The notes beneath the pieces are model-generated. The model was not told where the DNA came from and made no database searches. It saw only the letters and a program-made list of their open reading frames with translations. Positions 10,681 to 22,300 of a DNA stretch of 64,000 nucleotides are shown here, piece by piece (position 1 is the first letter of the stretch; each line of letters starts with the position of its first letter). The position numbers and the translations under genes were made by a program. The DNA is from Semisulcospira habei (taxonomy: Eukaryota; Mollusca; Gastropoda; Semisulcospiridae): the NCBI GenBank assembly GCA_036245525.1, contig BTPG01000007.1, forward strand, positions 167,428,148 to 167,492,147, in the 5' to 3' direction.

Positions 10681-13290
10681 CTTTAACCATTTTGTTGCCA
10701 GTGATCAAGAAATGGGCATCGGAAACCACTACACTGACCAACATTTGCATGAAAAGCGCAGATCTAAATGTGACCAAAAATATCTATAAAGAACAGGGGA
10801 CAAACAGGAGACATAAATCCTCATGCGGGTTTATGTCTCTTGAGCTTGGTAATGTTCACCTGGCCCCTTCAGTTAAATGGTTAATATTCACTCACACGCT
10901 GTTGACCTTGATTGAGTCTGTCAAGATTGTCTACTGTTATGGCACTTGTCAACTGCCTTGCCACCTCTTTGCAGAATGGTTTAACCGATGATAGTTACAC
11001 TTCAAGGGTAGTGCTAGTTTTCCTGGCACCATGTACCAGCTGCAGGTGATGACAGGACCATGAGAGTTCATGGATATTGCTTCAGGCTTTCTGTTTAGCG
11101 TTAGAACTTTAGGAGGGACAGCATGACAAAAAAAACTCCAAGCACTCTACAGTCCATCGCATGCTTTTAATGCGGCTGGGATAAGTAAACCATTACTGAT
11201 CGCAAAGCTGCATGAGTACACCAAACAAACAAGGGGGTGTGGTAGGGTGAGGTGCATGTTATGAGGTTATATTCCAAGAATCACAACATTGTAAACATTT
11301 ATGACTTGGACACTTTTGTTTTAGGCTCATGTGCGAAGCAAAAGTGAGTATGTTATGGGCCAGTGGTCGTCAGTCCGCAGTCATCCGTGGTAAACTTTAA
11401 CATTGGCATTTTCTGGGAGACTATATAAGCCACAGTCTTCAAACTTGGCACAGTGATACTTTGTGGCAAGACCTATCTAAACATACCAATATGAGTGACC
11501 TCTCACAAAGGTCACAGGGAATCAGGAAATAGGTAAAAAAAATAGCTATTTTTAACAACAATAATTTTTTTTAATCGCATACCATTCACAGCTTCAAACC
11601 CAAACTTGGTACAAAGATACCTGATTGTAAGACCTTTCTATGCATACTAATTTGGTTGACCCCTTGGTCAAGGGTCACCAGAGCTCAGAAAATAGGTAAT
11701 ATTTTTACATAACAAGTTTTTTTTCCAAATACTATTCACAGTTTCAAAGCCCAAACATGGTACAGAGATACCTGATGGCAAGATCTATCTATGCATACTA
11801 ATTTGGATGACCCATCGAAAAGGTCAAGGGTCACGAGCTCAGGAAATAGGTAAAAAATAGCCATATTATGACAAAAGATGTATTTTTCTCAAATGCTATT
11901 CACGACTTCAAACCCAAACTTGGTACAGAGATACCTGATGGTAATTAAGACCTATCTATGCATACTAATTTGGATGACCCCTCGGAAATGTCAAGGATCA
12001 CAAGAGGTCGGCAAATGTGTGTAAAATGTCAATTTTGGATAGAATTGTAGTTATTATCAACATTTTTGCAAACTTTCAATCAGATGTGGCACAATGGTAG
12101 CCGATGATAAGTCCTTCCTATGCATACTAATTTAGTTGACTCATCGCACGTTTTACGCGTCATTGGGGTTTGATAGATGTGTGAAAAATGACCTTAATTT
12201 TGAGAAAACATGGATTTTACTTATTGTCGCAAAGGTCACAAATATAAAGATTGGTCATACACGTGAGCCATAAGGGCATTGCCTTTCATGTTTTATCTTG
12301 ATTTGTCCATCCCAGGGACGGATGGCCTTCCATTTCCTCCATCCCTGTCAAATGTGGCCGGCCATCAGATACAGAGAATTTTCCGTTTACAGAAAACCTG
12401 TTGCTTGACTAGCTTAAGGCATTTTCCCCAGTGCCAAACTGATTAGGTAACACCCTTGAGCTCTCATTGTCTGTCCATTGCTTTCATCTTGTACATTCTT
12501 ATCTGAAGACATTTATCAAGTTTGTAAAACAAATATTACCTCAGGGCTTAACAAATTATTCATAAATGCACAAGAGGCATAGATCCTCATGAGCCCCTGT
12601 GTTCGCGGGGGCTCATGAGGATTTATGCCTCTTGTTTGTAAGGGGGTTTGAAGGTGGCCACGGGAACTTTACTAATTGCTTCACATCTTTTTTCTTTATG
12701 TCTTTCTATGCATCTTTGTAATGCTAATGAATGGAGATGGTTTAGGTTATGGGTTTAACATGTCATTTGTTCAGAGTGAAGTTGTTTTCATGTCAAAAAC
12801 TGATCAAAACAAAATATTTTCCTGGCACATTCTTTTGCACAGGTTGTGGATATGTCCAAAACAATTGCAGAGATCCCTGAGTGGTTTCATGGATGTCGGA
12901 TGAACTTTGCGGAAAATCTGCTGCGCCACAATGATGACAGAGTCGCTATCTATGCAACAGGTATATGCTGTACTTGTACTTGCAGCTGCGGGTTCTCATG
13001 AGGATCAGTGCCTCACACTGGCAGTGCCTCAGCCTCACGTTTATCCTCAGATGTCTTTCTCCAAACAGGCTATATATCCAAAATTTCAATTGAATATAAC
13101 CACAATTACGGACTCTACTGTGGGTCAACCAGCTTTTTATAAACGGTTATTTGGCTCTTTAATAAATCATCAAATTTCAGTGTGCTCGGGGGCTCTCCTA
13201 GACAGCACTCTGAATGAAGCATTTCCCCTATTTTCAAGCTTGTACATATGCACACTTGAGATTTTCATGTTTACATACATACACACACAT

Positions 13291-13341
<51 letters not shown>

Positions 13342-16300
13342 GCGCTTAACGTCAAAGGTACGGTCAGCAGCGAGGTAACTAGACATGACGTAATTTTTAT
13401 CTTGTTACTTCACTGTCAGAATTTAGGGCCCACCAAACTGTGCTGTCATGTGCGTTCTATTAAAATTGCTCCACCGCGTCCCAACCTAAAAATTCTCTTC
13501 TATAAATAGAAGAGGCTTTTAACTCATTCAGCCCGCCGGCCGTATTTCCCAAATTTTGGAGGTGTTATCTAATGACTATGCACCAGTAGCAGGAGATGGA
13601 TCGACCATAATAATTCAAGGGCAGTGCCAGATTAGCTCGGCGCCAAGCTCAACTGGCATTACCCTTGAATTATCATTGTCGACCCATCTCCTGCTGTAGT
13701 GCGTTAGGGCTGAATGATTAATGGGTTATAAGTTTATTGTTTTGTCCTACAGTCTACTTCGCTTATAAGAAGGTCAGATATAAAAGCCGTTTTCAGAAGT
13801 TCTGACTCTATTACGTCACCTATAACAAACTTCAGATATAAGAAGAAAAACTGGGTCCCCTGCCAGTTTGTTATATTTATATCCAAAGTTTATTGTATTC
13901 TGAAGCATGTTTCAGTGTTTGTTGATAAATTCTTCACATGGAGCTGTTAATCCTTTTCATCCTGATACACTACTGCTTGAAATAAATTTGACTATGATAG
14001 TTCAAGGGTGGTGACAGAATAGCTTGGCGCCTTAGGCGCCAAGCTATTCTGGCACCATCCTTGAACTAAAACAGTTGATCTGTCGTGTAATCTATTATGT
14101 AGCCTTCATAGGACAATATGCCGATTTTTCACAAGCCAGCCACAGGGTGTAACGGGTAAGTCTGGAGTCAAACTACAACTGTCAAAAAAAGTTTTGTTCC
14201 CCTGTAGGGGAAGGGCAAGAGGAAGTGGCGACGAAGACCCATGCTGAGCTGCGCCAGTCTGTTGCTGTGTATGCTGCGGCCATGAGAGCCATGGGCGTTT
14301 CCAAAGGGGACAGGGTTGTGGGTAGGTTTGTTCATCGTTTCACCCCAGAATCCACTGGCAGAGTAGATTCAATCAAAAGTAGATCAGGATACGGCCGGAG
14401 GTCACACACTCTGTGGTTTCCGCTGGTCTGCTCCATCTGCAAGAGGCATGCGTATATTCTCATGAGCCCCTGTACCTACTGCAGCTGCAGGCGCTCATGA
14501 GAATGTATGCCTCTTGCGGAGCAACATTTGTGGCGAGTTAAAGCTCACTTGCACCAGCAGTCTGTGGTACTCATAAACCTATTTACTTACTTTTTTTTAA
14601 AAACCCATTTAACCCCTAGACCACATATCCTAAATTGTTCAGGTGTCACTTATCGATTATGTACCAGTTGCAGGAGATGGATGGACCATGATAATTCAAG
14701 GGTAGTGCCAGATATGTACCAGTTGCAGGAGATTGATGGACCATGATAATTCAAGGGTAGTGCCAGATATGTACCATTTGCTGGAGATTGATGGACCATG
14801 ATAATTCAAGGGTAGTGCCAGATATGTACCAGTTGCAGGAGATTGATGGACCATGATAATTCAAGGGTAGTGCCAGATATGTACCAGTTGCAGGAGATTG
14901 ATGGACCATGATAATTCAAGGGTAGTGCCAGATTAGCTTGGCGCCTTCAGGCGCCAAGCTAATCTGGCACTACCCTTGAATTACCATAGTCCATCCATCT
15001 CCTGCTGTAGGGCGTTGCGGCTAAAAGGGTTAGGGAAACCATTGTTCAGAATCAAAACTAGCAAAAGACTTGTTCTTATGAGAGATTATATTCACTGATG
15101 CAGCGTACACATGTATTGTTCTACTGGTTCAGCAGCGGATGCTTGTCCAAAATTGAATGATGTATATGAGAGATCCAGTCACACCCGTGTTGGTACCATG
15201 TCTAATGGAACACTCGGGAGACTTCAGTGGCCTTTTGGTTGACTTAACCCATTGTTGGCCAGGGCTTGGGTCAACAGTGGCCGGTGTCAGTCCCATGACC
15301 ATTTGCTCATTGGATGTGTGCCTTTCAGTACCCAGAGATACCATCTCAAAATGAGCTGAACTTACTAGTGCTGACTTGTATAATTTTGCTTGATATCACA
15401 GGGTATATTTCCAACTGTACGGAGGCTGTGGAGGCAATGCTGGCAGCTGTGTCTATCGGCGCCATTTGGAGCTCCACATCTCCAGACTTTGGTGTGGTGG
15501 TGAGAGCTTTTCATTTTTTACCCATTTAGCTCCAACGAACCACATCAGGAGATGGATTGACCATGATAATCCAACGATGGTGCCAGATTAGCTTGGCACC
15601 ATCAGGTGCCAAGCTAATCTGACACTTCCCTTAAATTATCTTGGTCAGTCTGTCTCCTGCAGCTAGTACATAGGTATTAGGTGACACCTCCAAATGTGGC
15701 ATTACAGTTAAAAGGGTCTTGTGAATATCCACCCTTACACCAAGGATGGATCGACTATGATACTTCAAGAAGCACCACCTAAGTTCAAAGGTGGTGCCAG
15801 GCTGGCATGGCACCTTTAGACGCCAAGCTTTTGTGGGCACCATCTTTGTGAGCCTAACTTTTTGCTATGAAATATGTGTTATGCATGCACATTTTCAATA
15901 ACAAAAACTTGATTATTTACTATTGATGACTATTACAACTTTGGGAGATGTTTTTGAGGATTGTGCATGAGCTTTGGCACATCCCCTTGAACCATCATTG
16001 ACAGGCTATCTCTTTATCTCTCTTTGTGCTGAATTTGTGATAACAAATCTGTTGCAGGGTGTCTTGGAGCGCTTCACACAGATTCAGCCCAAACTAATTT
16101 TCAGCGTCAACGCGGTCCATTACAATGGGAAAGTTCACCCCCACTTAGACAAACTGTGCCAAGTTGTCAAAGGTATCAGCTTTCAATAACCACCTTGTGC
16201 ATACTATCAACAGGACTGGTGGCTGCATGCTCAACTCAAGCAAGGTTAACCTCTTTAATGCCAGCGGTCATAAACTGTCTGTGAATTCAATACAAATTCA

Positions 16301-19300
16301 ATGCTGGTTAAGTCCCTCCATCTTAAAAACATAGATGTAAAGAGGACCTGCAAGACGTATAGATTCTCAAAAGGGTCTGTGCCTCTTACAGTTAGATGAT
16401 GTTGACTTTGAAGGGGTTCACCCTGCAATTTTTTTATAATTAGGTATTTCTGGTTGAGCAGGCCGCAAACCATGACACACTTTGATCTTGTAAACATGAT
16501 CTTTTCAGGTTTCGGATGGTTGCCAAAACTCATGTTTTACATGTACACATGTCTAAGAGTAAGATAGTTTTCGATAGACACGCAGACACAATGTCAGAGA
16601 CTCCAACAAGTTCTTGGATGCTTCTTCAAGCTTGAAATCATAGAGTGCGACGTTAATGCATGGTGTTCCTTTCTCCAACAGGCAAAAGGTCCTTGGGCTG
16701 ATGTTAGCCATAGCTGGTCTGCGCGCAGCTTTATTCAACCTTTACTGATTTTCTGTCAATCTGTTTCTAGGCTTGAATGACTTGGAAAAGGTGGTCATCA
16801 TCCCTTTTGTGAAGGATGCTTCCATGGATTTGTCTCAAGTGAAGAATGGGTGAGTCTGTAGATCAAATAATAATGAAACTAGGGATAACATCCGTACACA
16901 GTGAACTTTAGACAAAAGTAAAATGCCAGTTACCAGAATTGTATCACCAAAGTTTGCTGTGAGTGAAGTACTTCAAACAGATGAGGTGCAGTGGTGAGCT
17001 CTGAAATACACGTCTCGCTGTAACTGACCTCAATGATGGTTTTCAACCCTCGTAGCCCCACGGTCCCATTTCTCAAATTGTGGAGGTGTTGCCTGACGAC
17101 TATGTACCAGTTGCAGGAGATGGATTGATCATGATAATTCAAAGATAGTGCCAGATTAGCTTGGCGCCTAAGGCGCCAAGCTAATCTGGCACTACCCTTG
17201 AATTATCATGGTCAGTCAATCTGCTGTAGGGACTCGAGGCCAAATGGGTTAATGACAGGTGATCCATCATAAGGGTAGTGGCTGAAAATAGGCGTTGCTG
17301 TATTTTACATGAATTAACCGACAGACATTATAGTCAAAAACAGATCATGGGATGCATGATCAACTTTGTCTGAAACAGCTGCAGCTTGGAAAAGTTTCTC
17401 GATACGGGTCGGAAGGATGGGCAGACACCTGAACTGGTCTTTGAACAAGTTCCCTTCAACCACCCCCTCTTCATCATGTACTCGTCTGGCACAACTGGCG
17501 TTCCCAAGTGCATGGTGCATTCTGTTGGGGTAAGCTGGCATCAGCAGGGTAAACATTCTGGACTTAGCATCCTTTGCCACCAAGGAGATAATTGCTTGGA
17601 AGGGGCATTGAAAAAGGGCCTGAAAAAGTATTTGACTCCATCCCAGTTAGGCTCACTCAGCTTGAGTGTGTGAGAGTGGATCAATGATGAGTAGTTGAAA
17701 GGTGAACTGTTGGGATCAGCTGGATTCACTGTCATGACAAAATGTGAGAGATGAATCGACCCTAACCAGCTCAGAAGCTAAGGCAGTGCCTGATTAGCTT
17801 TGACCAGTTCCAGGATCAACCATGATTGTAGAAAGGTAATGGTACAGGTCAGCCTCAGTATCACACACATCTGAATATCACAATATCAGATTTAGTGCAA
17901 TCAGGCGTGTGGCTGCCAGCGAGAAAAAGTCCTCTGTCTAACTCCAGCCTTGGTTGTCTTGTGCATGACTGTGTGCAAGCCAGCTAAGGCTGGAGTCACC
18001 CAGTCACTTTTTGCTTACCGTGTGCTTTTCTTCAGAAGCCTATGTAAGTTCAGCACCTCATTAACCCTTTCAGCCCCAAGGTCCCACTTCTCTTATTTTG
18101 GAGGTGTTGCCTAACGACTGTGTACCAGTTGCAGGAGATGGCTTGACCATGATAATTCAAGGGTAGTGCCAGATTAGCTTGGTGCCTGAAGGCGCCAAGC
18201 TAATCTGGCACTACCCTTGAATTATCATGGTCAAGCCATCTCCTGCTGTAGGGATCTGGGGCTAAAATCGCAGTCTGTCTCTGTGGCTTGTAGGTATCTC
18301 AGTATAATGAAGGTGACCAGTACTTCCAACTCTGTGACTTAGCATAGTACAAGCTCTCCTTTGGAGTTGCAGTATATCATAGTACAAGCTCTCCCTTGGA
18401 GTTGCAGTATATCATAGTACAAGCTCTCCATTGGAGTTGCAGTCTACCATAGTACAAGCTCTCCCTAGGAGTTTCAGTATATCATAGTACAAGCTCTCCC
18501 TTGGAGTTGCAGTCTACCATAGTACAAGCTCTCCCTTGGAGTTGCAGACTACCATAGTACAAGCTCTCCCTAGGAGTTGCAGTATACCATAGTACAAGCT
18601 CTCCCTTGGAGTTGCAGTCTACCATAGTACAAGCTCTCCCTTGGAGTTGCAGTCTACCATAGTACAAGCTCTCCCTAGGAGTTGCAGTATATCATAGTAC
18701 AAGCTCTCCCTTGGAGTTGCAGTCTACCATAGTACAAGCTCTCCCTAGGAGTTGCAGTATATCATAGTACAAGCTCTCCCTTGGAGTTGCAGTCTACCAT
18801 AGTACAAGCTCTCCCTAGGAGTTGCAGTATATCATAGTACAATCTCTCCTTTGGAGTTGCAGTCTACCATAGTACAAGCTCTCCCTTGGAGTTGCAGTCC
18901 ACCATAGTACAAGCTCTCCCTTGGAGTTGCAGTCTACCATAGTACAAGCTCTCCCTTGGAGTTGCAGTCTACCATAGTACAAGCGCTCCCTAGGAGTTGC
19001 AGTATATCATAGTACAAGCTCTCCCTTGGAGTTGCAGTCTACCATAGTACAAGCTCTCCCTAGGAGTTGCAGTATATCATAGTACAAGCTCTCCCTTGGA
19101 GTTGCAGTCTACCATAGTACAAGCTCTCCCTTGGAGTTGCAGTCTACCATAGTACAAGCTCTCCCTAGGAGTTGCAGTATATCATAGTACAAGCTCTCCA
19201 TTGGAGTTGCAGTCTACCATAGTACAAGCTCTCCCTAGGAGTTTCAGTATATCATAGTACAAGCTCTCCCTTGGAGTTGCAGTCTACCATAGTACAAGCT

Positions 19301-22300
19301 CTCCCTTGGAGTTGCAGTCTACCATAGTACAAGCTCTCCTTTGGAGTTGCAGTATATCATAGTACAAGCTCTCCCTTAGAGTTGCAGTCTACCATAGTAC
19401 AAGCTCTCCCTAGGAGTTGCAGTATATCATAGTACAAGCTCTCCCTTGGAGTTGCAGTCTACCATAGTACAAGCTCTCTTTTGGAGTTGCAGTATATCAT
19501 AGTACAAGCTCTCCCTTGGAGTTGCAGTCTACCATAGTACAAGCTCTCCCAAGGAGTTGCAGTATATCATAGTACAAGCTCTCCCTTGGAGTTGCAGTCT
19601 ACCATAGTACAAGCTCTCCCTTGGAGTAGCAGTCTACCATAGTACAAGCTCTCCCTTGGAGTTGCAGTATATCATAGTACAAGCTCTCCCTTGGAGTTGC
19701 AGTCTACCATAGTACAAGCTCTCTTTTGGAGTTGCGGTATATCATAGTACAAGCTCTCCCTTGGAGTTGCAGTCTACCATAGTACAAGCTCTCCCTAGGA
19801 GTTGCAGTATATCATGGTACAAGCTCTCCCTTGGAGTTGCAGTATATCATATTCATAGTACAAGCTCTCCCTTGGAGTTGCAGTCTACCATAGTCGGCAT
19901 CCTGTCTCGAAAGACAATGGAGTATGCGCTTGCTGGGTCAGTCACTGGAGTGACCTCTCCAGTGCGCAAGCCTGGGCGAAGTGTATGGAGATCCTGGGAT
20001 GCCCATAGTACAAGCTCTCCTTTGGAGTTGCGGTATATCATAGTACAAGCTCTCCCTTGGAGTTGCAGTATATCATATTACAAGCTCTCCCTTGGAGTTG
20101 CAGTATATCATATTCATAGTACAAGCTCTCCCCTGGACTTGCAGTATATCAGTGCGTTTTATCTCCACAGGGCACACTGCTGAAGCACTTGGAGGAGCAC
20201 CTGATTCAGGGAAACATGGGTCGGGATGACATCATGCTGTATTACACTACTGTGAGTGGCTGCTTCCTTTGTCTTTCCCCCCACCCGGGTCTGCCCTGGG
20301 GGACTTGGGTGGGGTTAACTACTTTTTAGTTCCCAGGGTCACCCTGGTCAGCCCCACAGGGTGGGTTTCCCTCTATTCTGGGGCATGTGTTTCTGTCTAC
20401 CCTTGGTCCATTCACCTGTATTTTCCTTTTTTAAACTCTCCCTACTGTCTGCGCTGTCTGTAGCTCTTGATATTGGATATATGTTGCTAAATGGTTTTAG
20501 GTTTATTAGCGTATTAGACCGGCTGGCGACATACATTCAATATTCTGTTTAGTTTTTTTTTTTTCACAAGCAGGGCGGGCACATCCTGAGAAAGTCTTGT
20601 TGCTGTCTCGACGTTAAGCAATGTACAACCAACCAACCAACCTTCGTCTTTGTTGTGCATGCAGCAGTGAACAAATTCATATTCTACGTAACTTTTCATT
20701 GCTGGGGTACGATTGTAGTGCACGTTTTGTACAAGATTAATTTGTTATCTCAAGACTGCATTAGCTTTAGGGTAGTGCCTAATTAGCATGGCACCTTCAG
20801 AGGTGCCACGCTAATCAGGCACTGCCCCATAGCACTTTAGGTCAATCTTTAGGTCTCCTACTTTATAGCTTTATATAATTTGTTTATCTGATCTCATCTC
20901 ATCTTAGTCTGAAACGGTAATGATGATGACGTTAGTAATGACAAGAACTGCGAAATTTTACCCTTACAGACTGGTTGGATGATGTGGAACTGGCTGGTAT
21001 CGGTTCTAGCGGTCGGGGCAGCCATTGCTCTGTATGACGGATCTCCCCTCGTTCCACACGCCAACGTCTTGTGGGATGTCATAGATAAAATTGGGTGAGT
21101 TGTACAGTTGACATCACTTATAACAGTGTCTGATATAACAGATCAAATGTAACAAAGATTTATGAGAGGTGTCGGCCACAATGTTAATTACTCCGCTTTT
21201 AACAGACTTAAGATTTGTGTATGTGACAATAAAAAGAAAATGTGCTATGGCATTTGTAATATTTGAAGGTGACTGTATTTTCTTTCTTGGCTCACATTAG
21301 AAGCAAAAGTGAGTAAGTTCTAGGCCAGTGGTCGTCCATCCGGTGTCTGTCCACCGTCATCCATCCGCTGTCATCCGTGGTAAACTTTAACGTTGACATT
21401 TTCTCTGAGACTATTCAAACTACAGTCTTCATACTTGGCCCAAGGATACTTTGTGGCAAGACCTTTCTAAACATACCAGTTTGAGTGACCTCCCTTAAAG
21501 GTCAAGGTCACAAGGGATCAGGAAATAGCCCCAAAATTGCCATATTTTGACAAAATTGATTTTTTTCTAAAATACTGTTCACAACTTCAAACCCAAACGT
21601 AGTATGAAGATACCAGATGGTAAGACCTTTCTATGAATACTAATTTGGTTGACCCATCGAAAAGGTCAAGAGTCACAAGAGTTCAGGAAATAGATTAAAA
21701 AAATAGCTATATTTTGACAAAAGATGTTTTTTTTTCTTTTCTCAAATGCTTTCCACAACATCAAACCCAAACTTGGTACAGAGATACCTGATAGTAAGAC
21801 CTTCCTATGCATACTAATTTGGATGACCCATCAGAAAGGTCAAGGTCACAAGAGATCAGGAAATAACCTGTCACAAATAGCAATTTTTTTTCTCAATTAC
21901 TATTTCCAACTTCCATCCCAAACCTGTTACAGAGATACCTGATGGTATAACCTTCCTATGTATGCTAATTTTGATGACCCCTTGGAAAGGTCAAGGATCA
22001 CAAGAGACCAGCAAATGATGTCTATTTTTAGGTAGAATTTTAGTTTTTTTTTCAGGATTTTTGCAAACTTTTCAACCAAAAGTAGCAAAGAGGTAGCCGG
22101 TGATAAGACTTGTCTGTGCATACTAATTTGGTTCACTACTCGCAAAGGTCAAGGGTCAAAGAAGGTTGACAAAAGTGAAAAATGCGTAAATTCTGCATGG
22201 ATTTTGCAGGTACAATAGCCAACACTTTAGTTAGGTCAGAACACATGCTTATTTCACTGACCTGTTGGAAAGGTCAAAGTCACAAAAATTAGATTAAGTA

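Noticed and set aside
10432..10777. ORFs rich in Tyr-Ile on both strands
   Set aside because: They only translate an (AT)n microsatellite.
18343..20150. CRISPR-like regular repeats
   Set aside because: The units are contiguous 35-bp tandem copies with no unique spacers, in an intron of a eukaryotic gene. It is a minisatellite.
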